A stretch of 64,000 bases of DNA from NCBI GenBank assembly GCA_019188255.1, contig JAETXT010000001.1, forward strand, positions 7,564,001-7,628,000, in the 5' to 3' direction. A model generated the notes under the pieces. That model had not been told where the DNA came from and ran no database searches. It saw nothing but the letters and a program-made list of their open reading frames with translations. The DNA comes from Verticillium longisporum. Lineage: Eukaryota > Ascomycota > Sordariomycetes > Glomerellales > Plectosphaerellaceae. Shown in pieces: positions 45,235-56,998 of this stretch. The position numbers were made by a program, and so were the translations under genes. The stretch's first letter is position 1; every line of letters begins with the position of its first letter.

Positions 45235-46473
45235 TTATTGACTTTGTAAACCCCTTGCGGGATTCCCGGCGACTCTGTCGCCTGGCACAACGTTCTGTGA
45301 CCAAAATATCAATAATTCGTTGTTGTATCGGAGGCTGATCTCACTCACCTTCGTTACAACAGTGCCCTCCAGGACAGTGCTGCCCTCTCCTATACACACA
45401 CCAGCGCAAATAATGGCCCCTGCTCCTATCCAGCAGTCATTCTCGATCCTGACGCCCTGGACATGCCAAGAGCTGTGGTTTACTCTCCGATCCCTGCGTT
45501 CAGTCGGTAGCTCTGTCAGTATCATCACGCGGGGCCCGAGAACGCAATTGTTTCCGATGATGACGCGGCTCGCATCGTTGATCGTGCAGTCTTGGCCTAT
45601 GCGCACATTGTCTCCGATGCATATGTTGTATCCGTACTCGCACATGAAATAAGGTGCTACGGTAACGTTGTTTCCGATCTTGCCGCCAAGAAATGGCGGA
45701 CTTTGCGTCGGTTCGGACGGCTGAAAAATGGGACGGAAAAGAAGCGAAGACAGCTTAGATGGGACGTTTTCTTCCGCAAAGAATCGGTTGAACCGCCGAC
45801 ACGCACGAAGGCATCGCTCACGATCCTTCACAAGTATTGGGGTCCATGGAAAGTATTGTCGTCCGATGGCCCTTGCATGCTTCTGAAATTTCGACGAAGC
45901 AATACTGGGTTGGTTGGGACGTAGTATTGGACGAGATCCGACGGTAGTGTTTGCAGGGTACTGATGTTGGTAATCGTGACTGAAGCGAGGCTGTCTTGAT
46001 CCGGAGATAGCCTGTGCCGCTGTTCTGGTTGTATGCTGAACGCCCTTGGCCTCAGAATGGTGTGCTGGGCATACTTCGGCTGGCTGTCTGTTCTCCGTTG
46101 GGGTGCAAGCTAGCAGCATCATCGCTTCGGCGGCATGGAAGGCATCACATGCAGTCTGAGTCTCCAAAAGGTAGCGACGGTCATCTGTTGCGCATATTGT
46201 ATCAGCCGTTGAGTCGGTGGCAGAACAGTCGTCATCGATGATTTGATGCTCTTGGTGGTCTGATGAACTGCTGAGGATAGAATGAAGAGCCCGAGAATGA
46301 CCAACAAGCCTCTCGCGCGAGAGGTCAGGGCTCTCACGAGGGAACTCCATTTCTCCGCAATGGTGACTTTCACCGCTTGTTTGAGAAGAATTCTGTGAAG
46401 AGCAGCTGTCGATATTGCGTGTGTCGGTATAGATCGAGGGCTGGCGATTCTGAGAAATCAGAAGAGACTCCAT
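45235..46473 (-). CDS. Left-handed beta-helix (maltose O-acetyltransferase-like) acyltransferase
   Basis: ATG 46473 to stop 45235 with a 54-nt in-phase intron (45295-45348, GTGAGT to TCACAG), 394 residues. The N-terminal 190 residues are Ser/Gln-rich and disordered. Then come the helical acetyltransferase leader (RERCLRACRRFNRFFAEEN) and hexapeptide repeats typical of the NodL/LacA/maltose acetyltransferase fold (NICIGDNVRIGQDCTINDAS, VIIGNNCVLGPRVMI, WIGAGAIICAGVCIGEGSTV), ending PGDRVAGNPARGL. Such enzymes move an acetyl group from acetyl-CoA to a sugar or similar acceptor in the cytosol. The His in VNHSSWH is in the region where the catalytic His usually lies. The long N-terminal extension is unusual and no zinc cluster is seen in it. 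Confidence 0.85.
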   Translation of the reverse strand: MESLLISQNRQPSIYTDTRNIDSCSSQNSSQTSGESHHCGEMEFPRESPDLSRERLVGHSRALHSILSSSSDHQEHQIIDDDCSATDSTADTICATDDRRYLLETQTACDAFHAAEAMMLLACTPTENRQPAEVCPAHHSEAKGVQHTTRTAAQAISGSRQPRFSHDYQHQYPANTTVGSRPILRPNQPSIASSKFQKHARAIGRQYFPWTPILVKDRERCLRACRRFNRFFAEENVPSKLSSLLFRPIFQPSEPTQSPPFLGGKIGNNVTVAPYFMCEYGYNICIGDNVRIGQDCTINDASRVIIGNNCVLGPRVMILTELPTERRDRRVNHSSWHVQGVRIENDCWIGAGAIICAGVCIGEGSTVLEGTVVTKVSEISLRYNNELLIFWSQNVVPGDRVAGNPARGLQSQ

Positions 46474-47300
46474 TACAGATAACCAACAATCAGCTCGCAG
46501 CTTGAGGTGGGATGATGGCTAGGGTTGATCAATGGTAGGATGACGAGGAGGGGATGAAGAGGAGGGGATGAAAAGGGAGGATGAAGGGGGGATAACGGAG
46601 CCCTTTATGTATCTAGTCACGGGATGTTTTTCACCCCTCTCTTCGTCCATAACGGTTGGGCAAAGTCAGACCGGGAAGGCTCGGTAATGCCTCCCTGACT
46701 CCCACATCATACCCGGGAGGGTAGCCGCACGTAGAGTCACTGTACAGCCCCTGAGTGGGTTTCCTAACCCTCCCGTTCTCCTCTCAACCGTTAGACCTGG
46801 TACGTGTGGAGCAACGGAGGAGGCCTAGGATGAGACGGGAAGTCCAACTGCCGAAGCCAGCCGTAGAGCATATGATGCAGACTGTTGGAGTTCCACCCCT
46901 TGCCTGAGGGTGACGAGGCCGCCCCCTATCCCGACGCCCCAGTGTTGCTCTACTGTCCCCCACCCCCTGGTTCACCCCCTTTCTGCTCCGTCTACAGGAG
47001 CATCATAGCAGGTCAGGGTAAGGGGACCCTCCCAGTCTGCCTTGTTGGCATCCATGTAAGCTGCTGGGTTTCTTAGCAGTGACGATCAGCTGCCTGGGGA
47101 CTTCCACATATAGGCATAGCGGTCTCTGGCTCATACTCTGCTGGGTCTCAACACAGGGCCAGCAACAAGTGGATCTTCTAGCCAAGGGCGGGTCAAAGGA
47201 GGTGCTCTGTAGCTTTCCAGTCATTGCATACATATAGACCAGAAGCTGAAATATTTACAGAAGCATGAAATAATATCGACACTCGTCGAACTCATCCAGG
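46474..47300. other. Intergenic, no gene seen
   Basis: Upstream region of the acetyltransferase (purine-rich GAGGGGATGA runs near 46545-46575) and of the membrane protein. No coding signature. Confidence 0.45.
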
Positions 47301-48257
47301 ATGGATTTTGCTGACTACTTTCACATTCTCCTCCGCATTTCATGTTGGACCAGCGTTGGGGCCTCCATTCTTCGTTTATGTTCCCTCTATCAGATTTACA
47401 GGAAGGGTCCCAGTGTTCCAGGTCCAATGCAACCTCTGAGTACGATACATCATCATCGCTTCGTGCTTGTTGCCTTCATCCACGGTGTCGCTATCCTCTG
47501 TGTTGCCCTCGGGCTTGGAGTGACTTCCAAAGTCGAATACGGGTCACGACCACTGACTGTATCTGGGTCAGTGGTGCTTCTCGGCATGGCCGGACAGGTC
47601 AGCGTACTTTATGCCTCCCAATAATCCGTAACTGACAGTCCTAGTGTTTCTGGATGGGCGGATCTTGGTATCTAACTCGGCGGGCGTTCCATCCGCTTAT
47701 CCTAGCATGCGTTTTGGTACTTTGCTTCTCTGTGTCGCTGGTGGGCATTCTTCTGATGGAGAACCCAACTCTTGGCTGCGCGATACTAGTCACCGGTGCC
47801 AGCATGTTCCGTATCTTTATGGTCACGCAATGGATTGTGTTCATCTGGGAAGCCAGGGGCACTGAGGGGAGACCGGGCGGCAACACCTTGCGTAATACCC
47901 CAGGGATTTACAAGTTGACGGGTCACCTTTCGATCCAGATACTATCTACGGGTGCTATGATACTGGCATGTGCCATGATTTGGAATAAAGCGAATGCTTC
48001 GGACAATCGACCTATTTTGAAGCTTGCGATACCATCTGTAAGTCTTAGACACAATCGTGCGAGCCTTGCTGACAAGCCAGATTACTTCTGCAGCCTATGC
48101 CTTACATGATGGCTGCACTGAGACATTGGTTTGGATTAATCGACTATTTCAAGCTCTGAGGCAATGGTGGATGAAGGGTCCGATAGCTTCTTCGGATGGG
48201 CTTGAGCTTCTCGATCGTGACTCCGATGAAGGGCATCGAGGCACTTTGGACTGTTAA
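47301..48257 (+). CDS. Multi-pass membrane protein, three exons
   Basis: Exons 47301-47597, 47645-48037 and 48081-48257 join in phase (288 residues), with CTGAC branch points and CCTAG/GCCAG acceptors. Hydrophobic segments: FVLVAFIHGVAILCVALGLG, LTVSGSVVLLGMAGQ, ILACVLVLCFSVSLVGILL, AILVTGASMFRIFMV and LSIQILSTGAMILACAMIW, so about five membrane helices. The loop FIWEARGTEGRPGGNTLRN is conserved in the truncated paralogue at 17250-17750. No function is recognised; the gene appears intact. Confidence 0.7.
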
Positions 48258-48487
48258 CTGGGCATATGGGAAACTCTACCTGGCTCGCAAGGTCAATATC
48301 TGTAAGCTGACATAGTATCAATCGATTCAACTGCAACAAATCAAATAATGATTGCCGTAAATCCTTCGAATTCGATACTTTCAAACCAGCCATCATGAGC
48401 GGCATTCGACGTGGGCCCTGATTCTTGACGACTGCATTTCACGGAACCCAATAGCGGAAGACCTAGATAATGAACTATGTACTGAGG
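48258..48487. other. Short intergenic gap 3' of the captain gene
   Basis: Nothing recognisable. Confidence 0.4.
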
Positions 48488-51103
48488 CTACCTTGGTAGT
48501 ACCGATGCTGGCAAACACACCTTATGCTCCCTTGCGGCGTGACTCATGAAATGTTCCGCGGTCCCGAGCACCGCCTGGCACCCGTCATACGGACACGTAA
48601 AAGGCATAGCCAGCCTTTCAAGATGCACACACCGGATGTGCCTCCCCAAACTGTCAATGCGCCATGTCTTTTCCCGTTGGTTTGTCCCGACTTCTGCATC
48701 TTCCCATCTGCAAAAGGGACAAATATGCAGATCCTGCTGCCGGTCGAGAGGTGCCAAGTCAGTCAGATGGTCCAGGCCTCTGGGGATATCGGGTTTCGTC
48801 TCCGACACAGTTTGCAAAACAGGTTCGAGCTGGGCGTCAACGCAAATCTTTGCCGACCTTGACTTAGTTTTGGCAGCACTCTGTCGTGCTTGACGACGGC
48901 ATGGGCTCTCACGCCGTTTGCCGAGATGAGAAAGTGCCACGATGAGGTTCAATCGTAGTTGGTGGAGCTCTTCTCTGTTCGACGCGTCCGCAGCTTGAGA
49001 GAACAGGCGTGCGACTTCGGCTCTCTCCCGAAGCTCGTATTTGATATTCGAGGGCGCCAGCAGCTCCACGTCTGGCTTCGTTCCCTGCATTTGTCGGTCA
49101 ACCTCCTTGGCATGGATGGTATCGTGGAACTCCCTGATGGCACGCTCCAGGCAGCGGGCTGTCAACGTTTTCCTCAAGCTTTCGGTCTTCTTTCGATAAC
49201 GTTACATGCTGTATCGTTTCCCTGCAATTGTGTCTTTCGCAGCTGTGTACGAACGATATCCTTCCGATTTAAATCTTTCCATAGCTCTGCCTCGTTTCTG
49301 GAGGTATCTGGCTAGTTTTGGGTCTTCTTGAATGGCGAGCTTCTGATCGACGGTCAGTCTTGTTGGGGCATCGCCATGACGTTGCAGTCGGCCCATGAGA
49401 TGAAGCATGTCCGTTTGTGGGTCGCTTCCAAACACTATGGACTGGTTGTCGGAACCAATGAAATCGCCCATGTAATATCGCACGTAAGTGGACGAGTCTC
49501 CCAGCCGGTGTCCCATGGATTTATTTCGCTCCTCTGGAGTGAGCGCCTCTGTACGTTGTTAGTAAGATTACAATTGTTCTGCGGGGTAGTCATACCGTTC
49601 AACTTCTTTCCAGAGCCACGACGAAGGTCGTAAAATTCAAGCTTCTTTGCATACCCCAGTGCTCGGCCGAGTCGTATCAAATGTCCGCGAGTTTTACTGT
49701 ACGTGAGGGCTTTGTCAAGAGCCATTTGAAGACCCTCCGTGGTACGGAATATCGGACGCTCAGCCCAGTCCCTCTTCCACAAAAGCCGTAACCGGTCTGA
49801 CCGCGGCGGAACGACCAGATCGTAAATCTGTTCGGGCCCAGAGAACCCATTCAGAAATGCGTCATCAGCGAACGCCAAGGCCAGCGTATGAAGCACTGGA
49901 TCATGCAGGAGCGTGTCCTCTTCGTGAAAGCCAAAGACCTTTTTCTCTGATACACCGGCAGATCTCTTGACGTGTTCCAAGTTCCACACCAGTCCAAGGC
50001 GTGGACGCTGCCCTTCGGCGGCGGGAGGAAAGAGCTGGAACTCGATGTGCTTGTATAGCACTTTACCGATCAGCGCATCCGGCCTTGTGGCAGTGGCGCC
50101 AGCGATGATGAGAATGAGTGCGAGTTGAACACGCAACCTCTCGTGTGTGTAGAGTTCTTCGTCGCGGACGTAGTGAAAGTGGAGGATCAAGTCCAAGTCC
50201 TCGACAAAAAGGCCAGACTTTTCTTTCTTAGATGTATCCAAATCGAATTCAGGAGTGAGGGACGTATGGATCCACTGGCATTCATGTTAGCATCTGAAAG
50301 CAGTCAAGAAACAGATGGGAGGAACAACATTGCCAATGTCGTACAGAACACCGCCATCCATGTAACGTTTGGTCCTTTCAGCATATACCATGCTGAGAAC
50401 ATTCCAGTACGTCATAATCGAAGACTCTTTCTTGATTCTAGAGTTCCTCGTTCTCCAGAACAGGTAAGCCTTGAAAATGGAGGCCTTGCATGCCTCCATG
50501 GCTTCGTGCTGTTCCAGCTTGGCAGCTCGGCAGAACCTGGCACAACTTGAGCAATGGATCAAAGACATAGGGGCCAATAACATACTCAATCCATCGTCTC
50601 TCCTCCGGGCGGGTCATCTTTTTGGTGTTTTCGCCATGGTTGGCCATGATCGGACCTTCCTCTGCATACTGCGCGATGAGGCTGCCGTAAAACCCAGCAA
50701 CCTCGTCCGGATTTTCCTCGCCAGAGAAGTATCCCGACTCAGCAAAGCTCTCGGCATCAGACTCAGACTCTGTGCTTGAATCAATGTCCGAGTCTGATTC
50801 TTGCTGCTCCAGGGGAAGAGGCCGAGTCGACTTTGTAGGCTTCGACGATGCCTTTCTGTGTGGATTCCTTGACTGACGGTCGTGATTGCTATCATAATCT
50901 CCATCAGAGTCAGTTCCGATGTCGACGTCGGAGTCTTGGCCGTCGGTTTCGTGTTGGTCGCGGTCAACACCTCGTGCTACCTCCAGGGTTGATCGAGCGA
51001 ACGGGGTCTGGATGGTCGGCGCTATACTCCCAATGGAGGGTTTGTTGCGGCGAACATGTCGTCGCTGCATAGCCCGCCGTGGCACTTTGGAGGGTGGAGG
51101 CAT
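48488..51103 (-). pseudogene. DUF3435 tyrosine recombinase (Starship captain family) with premature stop
   Basis: Exons 51103-50586, 50536-50329, 50274-49596 and 49548-49202 splice in phase (GTATGT/GTTGTT/GTATGA donors, CTAAC branch points in two introns) to 583 residues. An acidic Ser/Asp-rich N-terminus is followed by a core-binding region (WIEFCRAAKLEQHEAME) and the catalytic domain: LALILIIAGATATRPDAL (first Arg), LALAFADDAFL, LRRGSGKKLNEALTPEERN (second Arg), MGHRLGDSSTYVRYYM (His and nucleophile Tyr). This family mobilises Starship giant transposons. TAA at 49202-49204 interrupts the frame; the same frame then continues for 237 residues (SLRKTLTARCLERAIREFHD to EVDRQM) with two C2H2 fingers (CPFCRWED, CPYDGCQ). 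CAA to TAA would explain the stop. The truncated product keeps the whole active site. Confidence 0.88.
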
Positions 51104-53175
51104 TGATCAATCGCAATCGTAATACGTTCAAGACCAAAAATTACAGGTGCTGAGGTAAACCACAACATGAACAAGACAAGAAGCAGAAGACAAAGTGAGG
51201 CAGCAAGCAGATTCTAAACACCAACTTGATCGGAGAGCACGAAAGGTGGAACACGCCCAGGACGGGGAAATTAAAAGACCTTCATTACGGACCAAGATAC
51301 TGTGAGTGCCAAAACTGGAATAGGACTGCGATGAGGACACCAGAAAGATGGATTCAGAAAAAGGAGAGACGATAGACGGAGGTCGAGCAGACATCTGGCC
51401 GTTTGACAGAAAACGGATGATGAACGGTAGCTCAGGGCCGAGTTGAGGGACCTGACCCAATCGGGCAAGCGGTCGGAAAAAGGACCAGTTGAGGGACCTG
51501 TATTTGGACGGAAGGTCATCAATCAATTGAGTAGGCGGTGAGACTGGAGACCATTTCGGGAAAGCGGTGGTTCGGCTGACTCAGTGTGGATACCTTTCTT
51601 GACGTGGAAAAGCCTCCCAAGATGGCGGTGCCTGCCTACCAAAACTGGCGGCAATCCCACAAGGAATCACATACTAGTAGCAATTTTCTTTTAGGCCTGG
51701 AAACCTGATTCAACGGTTGCAGGGTCGGATAATGGCCCGGTTCCGCGCCACTGGTTTCCAGGTTCACACAACCCCCCGCAATTTTGGGGTTTTTTGTCCC
51801 GCATGTTCATCTCTTCTGTTTTCACCCCTTTCTAAGATATTCTGGTTAGTATCACTCATCGAACGAGTAGAGTCGGTTTACGAGTTTATCCGCTCATCTT
51901 GCGGCCTCAGGCCACCTTCAACGTCACCGCATTTCGCGCCTATTTATAGTTGCAGTCACATACCACGCACAAGCTCCCTATTATCACCCAGTGTCCCTCA
52001 TCGTGCGTTGTAATAGTTGGGAAACACAAACTTGCATCTTCGGTTTCCTATCCATCAGAATTTTGCAAAATGATCGTCGTGGCCCAGATATTTTCGCAAC
52101 GCTGCTATTTCTTTCCGTCGCCGTCGCGGTAGCCATCACCTCATGCGCAGTCGAATTCTTCCTCGCGGACGTTAATGCGAAGAAGTTAGGACTGATCGCA
52201 CAAAGCCAGGCCCTGCGAGCATGCCCTTCGAGCGGCACTTTGATGTCGACGATATTCCCCGTCATCTTTCATTGCTGCGCGATGGAGCGAAGAAATGGAG
52301 CGCTTGCTCTGGAGTTTGATGACACATCGACATCTCAATGAAGTTATCTAACCCCCTGCACAACGGCCTGTGCGACGTGAGGATGCCTCCTTCGTTTGCT
52401 CCCACAGATCCAGCAGCTCCTCTCCTGACTAGTACATGCTCGGCATGTTATAATACTTTCTCGACTCATCACATGTTTTCGACAAGACCAGGCGATGATG
52501 AAGCCATGTCAACGCAGAAGTTTATGTGAATCGCGACGGCGTTGAATGGCGCCAGTCCGGCGCAGGTCGTAACCCCCAGCGTGTGGCCTGCGAAACGCGT
52601 CATGACTTGGACTCGATGCGACCTATGCAGAAAGAATGTTGTAAAAGTGGCATCTTGAGGCGGTATTTCTTTGCACGAACTCCACAGACGTTGCCCGCCT
52701 CTTTGTCGTCAGCCTCGAACAGCACCTTTCCCAAGACGCAACACGACAATCTGTAGCTACCGCGCCTGCCACCCCTACATCCCCCCGCCTATGTAGCCTC
52801 TAAGTCGAAGGAGTCACTGAAATCTCAACTGGTTGTCATCGTCGGCGAGTGCCTGGAAGTATGCTAAAATCCTCTTGTCCTCCGCTCAGTGGTAGTATTC
52901 GCTGGAAAGAACTTGGAGCACATCGAGTGCCTTGAGGCTTCATTCGCAGGTCTTGGACTCAGACTTACGTTCCCAGTTCTGCTATAGGGCGAAAGACGCA
53001 GTCGGTTTGAAGATGAATGAAGATCATTGCTTGCAAGTGCGCATTCGGTCCCCATGGGCTTGCACCTGTTCTTAAGTTATCTGGTAAGGTTCTCGATAGC
53101 TTTTTTGGAAAAGAAATGCCCAACCGACGATGCCTATCGCACAAGGGGCATCTCGAAGGCCTGGTCAAGCCCAGT
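51104..53175. other. Region 5' of the captain gene; candidate element edge, no gene
   Basis: About 2 kb without a convincing gene (overlapping frames on both strands at 51984-52341 look like shadows of each other). It holds two 13-bp direct repeats GTTGAGGGACCTG at 51442-51454 and 51488-51500. In Starships the captain is the first gene from the 5' end, transcribed inward, so an element edge would be expected here if one survives. I found no diagnostic terminal sequence. Confidence 0.35.
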
Positions 53176-54372
53176 TCAAAGGCTTTCCCCTGCCGTGCAG
53201 AGCTGTATTGCCCGACCCCATTCGGAGTTCAAGATCTGGGATGTCGTAATACGTCGAGATGGCTTGGGATCTAATATGGAATAAATGACGTTCCGGCACC
53301 GAGCCTAACGTACGTGTCAATCACTCACTTATATCAACACGTGACCGATAACGAGGTCCTCCGTGAAGTAGAAACTTACTTGATGCAACGTCTCTATTGG
53401 GTCATAGCCATCCTCTTTTCGACGATCTTCGAGATATTGGCCATAGCATTCATCTTCAGTCTTCGCAATAGTCCAGAGAAAGCCGCCAGTCCGCATGACC
53501 ATGTAAATGATGCCGCAGGCCCAGATGTCGGCTGCGCGGGCGTCGAATTCGCCGTCACTGTACCCCTCTGGAGCCATGTATGGTACAGAACCACAGAGTT
53601 CGGATACCACATGGATGTGGGTCTCCGAGGCCATGCGGAGGCGATGTCCGTTTCCAAAGTCGCCAATCTTGAGCAACCCGCACGACGTGAGGAGCAAATT
53701 CTCGGGTTTGAGATCGCGGTGTGCTATGCCCATCTCGTGGATGTACTCGACCCCGCGCATCAACTGCTTGAATAAGCAATTCGCCTCCTGGACCTCCAGT
53801 ATGCCTGCCGAGCGAATCAACGCAAACAGGTCACCGCCATCGCAAAACTCCATGACCTCGCAGTAGTAGCCCGCTTCGCACAGGAGGAGGTCGATTGTGC
53901 GGACCACGTTAGGGTGATAGAGTGCGTTTGAGATGCGGAACTCGGCCGTCACGCGCTTGCTGTAGGCGTCTCCTGTCTCCTCACGCCACCTGTGGAACTG
54001 CTTCACCGCGTACAGTTCCTCACCAGCTCCATTCTCCATCTTCTTATGCGAGACATGAACTATGCCGAACGCACCGTGCCCGACCACCTCATAGCACCTA
54101 CCGTATTTCTCCAACAAAGTCGCCGACTGATTTGGGCTCCCTATCAGGCTCAGAAAGCTCCTCCACACTCTGAATAGCATCCCTAGGCGGCGGCTCGAGT
54201 TGAGGTGGTGCTCGTGGCCTCCCTGGACCGCCGGGTTCAGGACGAAACGTTTCCGAGGCAAGGTCTTGCGTGTCCCGGAATAGGTCGCCTTGGTTATCTT
54301 GGATGAGGGGAGATACTTGAAGGCTTTGTTAGTCGACGAGGCTACCCGAGAATAATATCTTACCTGGGCCAT
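53176..54372 (-). CDS. HAL4/SAT4-type Ser/Thr protein kinase
   Basis: Exons 54372-54364, 54315-53380 and 53304-53176 join in phase to 357 residues. Kinase motifs in order: glycine loop VGHGAFGIVHV, Lys in ELYAVKQFHRW, EVMEFCDGGDLFALI, catalytic loop HRDLKPENLLL, DFG in LKIGDFGNGHRLRM, GSVPYMAPEGYSDGEFD with APE, DIWACGIIYMVM, and a final helix (SILDPKPSRRITTSQIL). The activation segment and PxMAPE pattern fit the yeast Hal4/Hal5/Npr1 group, which controls plasma-membrane ion and nutrient transporters. The N-terminal regulatory region is short (about 75 residues) compared with the yeast proteins. The 9-nt first exon is small but its GTAAGA donor and CTAAC branch are good. It is the best preserved gene inside the LINE-flanked segment. 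Confidence 0.85.
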
Positions 54373-55510
54373 TTTGGAAGGATGGAACTCGGCGTGATTC
54401 TGTTGCTGGGGACTTGGCCAGCGCCAGAAGACTTTTTGCGGGCTTTCTAGCCGTGGCCGTAGCGATGCGTTCAGGGAAGTGTCACATTAACTTCACTTCC
54501 TCTAGAGACATAGCCACTTTTCACTTAGCAGCTATGATCGTGTTAGACACTGCGAGTCGTATCAATCAAGGCACGAAATGTGTATATTGATTCTAGGATA
54601 CTTTGTAGGGATCATGAGAGAACATGGGAAGGAAGTACCTGTGGACACGTGCCCACTCTGATTGGTCACAATCTGGTCCTGAAATTCCTTCATGATGACT
54701 CAAACGGGGCAGGATGTGACAGATCGATAGATATGAGTTTATTACCCCCGCCCGATCGGGATTAGGGCAGATATCGGATGAATATACGGCCCGTTCCAAC
54801 CCGGCATTCGACATCAATGCCGGGCTCATCGCACAAATCGTGTTTCAAGCTCTGTAACAGGCGACGTCCCCGTGCCAGGCTGTGGAGGAGGTCTCCAACA
54901 GCGCGGAGGACAAATACATAGCCAAGGTCGCGGGCTACGCGCGGAGGTTCTCGGCTCTGCCGAAGAATACGCCAAACACATTCCTCGAGTCCAAGGGCGG
55001 GGCGAAGAGAGAGTACGAGGAGATGGCGCAGGGAGAGAGCCTCTCCAATGGTGATTGGGCTCCACCGACGCTTGTGTCAGCCGTGGAATGCCATCATTGC
55101 TCTACTGGCATCTCTGGGCTGGGCCTCTGACCGCTTAGTCACCGAAAACAGGTAGCTACGTGTCCAGCGTTACTTAGCTCTTCATGCATCAGTCAACCGT
55201 CAAGTGTCCCCGTCCTTCGCGCGATACGGTAATGATGCTGTCACGACCAAAAGGGAGACAAAAGGCGGGGTATTTCACCTTTCCTAGAGAGGCAGTGTGC
55301 GGACTACTTTTTGGTGATGTGGAATACGCCAGTTGATTGTAACAGATCGATCACCTGTTCGACGCCCAATGAAGATTAGATACACGATAGCAGCCTGCTC
55401 GCTTAGCTTAAGCTAAATATGGCAGCGAATCCAGCATGACCTTGTATTGCGGGGGTGCGTCATTTCACTTCCCCTTTTCGTCAGTGCTGTGCCTTGATGT
55501 ACTAAAATAG
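54373..55510. other. Mostly non-coding; one gene-fragment-like frame
   Basis: On the plus strand 54879-55065 reads EEVSNSAEDKYIAKVAGYAR and RRFSALPKNTPNTFLESKGG with GC-rich, protein-like composition, suggesting an exon fragment of an unrecognised gene. The rest shows nothing. The region ends at the 5' end of the right LINE. Confidence 0.3.
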
Positions 55511-55684
55511 AGCAGAACTGTACGTACCGTAACGGACTGATTCGAGCACCCTCTGTATCGCCACTTCTTATTTGTTTCGTTGAAGTACGGCATCAAACCG
55601 ATCGAAGGTGGGTTGGTCTTGACGCGGGACGGCGCGACACGCGAACTGGTGGATCCCACTCCACGTGGCGCCCCACCTGCAGCC

Positions 55685-56998
55685 ATGGCGACCGAAAACG
55701 ACACGATCAACGTCGCGTCTGACGAGGAAGGGAGGAATGGTGTTGAGCAGCGACGACTTCGACCGCGCAAACCGAGCAGCAAAGCCATCGAAAATCAGAC
55801 AATCGACGATACAACCGACGATGCGGAAATCACGACTAGGAAGCCCAACAGGCGCAATGCCAGAGCGGCGTTGGAAGGACGACCGTCCGTGGAGAAAGAG
55901 CGACAGGTAGACGACGACACGTCGCGACTCGCAAAACAGGAACCGATGAAGCAGCAAACGAAGCTCCTCAAAGCAGTCTTAGTTAAGCTCCAGTCACTGG
56001 CGGAACTGATTGAAGATCTTCAAGACGAAAACCGAGAACTTAAGAGGGACCTTCTTACGACTAAAGACAAACTACACATGGTCACGGAACAAATGACAGA
56101 ACAAGCCCAGAGCATACGCGGAAGCGCCGAAGCGATTGCAACGATGGTTACAGGGCAGCAGAGGTCCGAGCCATCCTACGCAGACATTGCCCGAATGCCA
56201 CCGACCAGCCGACTCGACAACGCGGGCCCGGGCCCCACGGCACCACCGGGTCCAACAGACGTGGTCTTCTGCACGATCGACACGTCAAGGATCGAGGACG
56301 AACAAGACGAACAACTGACACCGGGCGCTGTTCGTACCCTCACGGAAGGCGAGGTCAGGGTGGACCAGAGCCAATCCGATTGGCGTTGCCTGGCTGTGAC
56401 CAAAGACCCGAAGAAGCCTCGAATCAGAATTGCCTGCAGAAACGAGGAGGAGCACACCATGGTGAAACGGCTCGTGGGAGCCAAGCTGCCGCGGGGAGCC
56501 CGGATGCTGAGAGACGAACTCTACCCCGTCAAAGTCGACTACGTGTCCCGCACGGTGGTCGTGGATGAGGCGAATGCCATTCGTAGTGGAGCCGCCGAGG
56601 AGATTGGCAAAGAAAATGACGTTCAAGTTGCGAAGGTAGGCTGGCTTAGCAACAGGGATGTTCCGAAGGCGTACGGCTCAATGGTTATCTACCTCACGAA
56701 GAAGGCGGACGCGGAAAGGCTACTCGCGGAGGGTTACGCTTATGCGGGAGGACAATCCGGGAGGACCAAGGTCTTCGAATCTCGTCCTCGCCTCGACCAG
56801 TGCTACAACTGTCAGCAGGTTGGCCGCGGCCACAAAGCTCACCAGTGCGACCTGCCCCAGATGTGCGGGCAATGCGCCAAGGAGGGTCACCACCACAGTG
56901 TTTGCACTGAGACTACCCTCAAGTGTGTTCCCTGCGGAGGTCCTCATGCGTCGTTCAGCAGAAACTGCAAGAAGCTCTACCCTTCTTTGAATGAGTAG
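55685..56998 (+). CDS. LINE ORF1, gag-like protein (right copy)
   Basis: 437 residues from the first ATG. Same layout as the left copy: charged N-terminus, coiled coil, middle RNA-binding-like domain, and zinc knuckles [16 protein letters not shown] and [14 protein letters not shown]. It overlaps the ORF2 start by 8 bases at 56991. Confidence 0.92.
   Translation: MATENDTINVASDEEGRNGVEQRRLRPRKPSSKAIENQTIDDTTDDAEITTRKPNRRNARAALEGRPSVEKERQVDDDTSRLAKQEPMKQQTKLLKAVLVKLQSLAELIEDLQDENRELKRDLLTTKDKLHMVTEQMTEQAQSIRGSAEAIATMVTGQQRSEPSYADIARMPPTSRLDNAGPGPTAPPGPTDVVFCTIDTSRIEDEQDEQLTPGAVRTLTEGEVRVDQSQSDWRCLAVTKDPKKPRIRIACRNEEEHTMVKRLVGAKLPRGARMLRDELYPVKVDYVSRTVVVDEANAIRSGAAEEIGKENDVQVAKVGWLSNRDVPKAYGSMVIYLTKKADAERLLAEGYAYAGGQSGRTKVFESRPRLDQCYNCQQVGRGHKAHQCDLPQMCGQCAKEGHHHSVCTETTLKCVPCGGPHASFSRNCKKLYPSLNE

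Noticed and set aside
42581..51624. 17-nt exact match AAAGCCTCCCAAGATGG at 42581 and 51608
   Set aside because: No extended similarity around either copy; a match of this length is near what chance allows in 64 kb.
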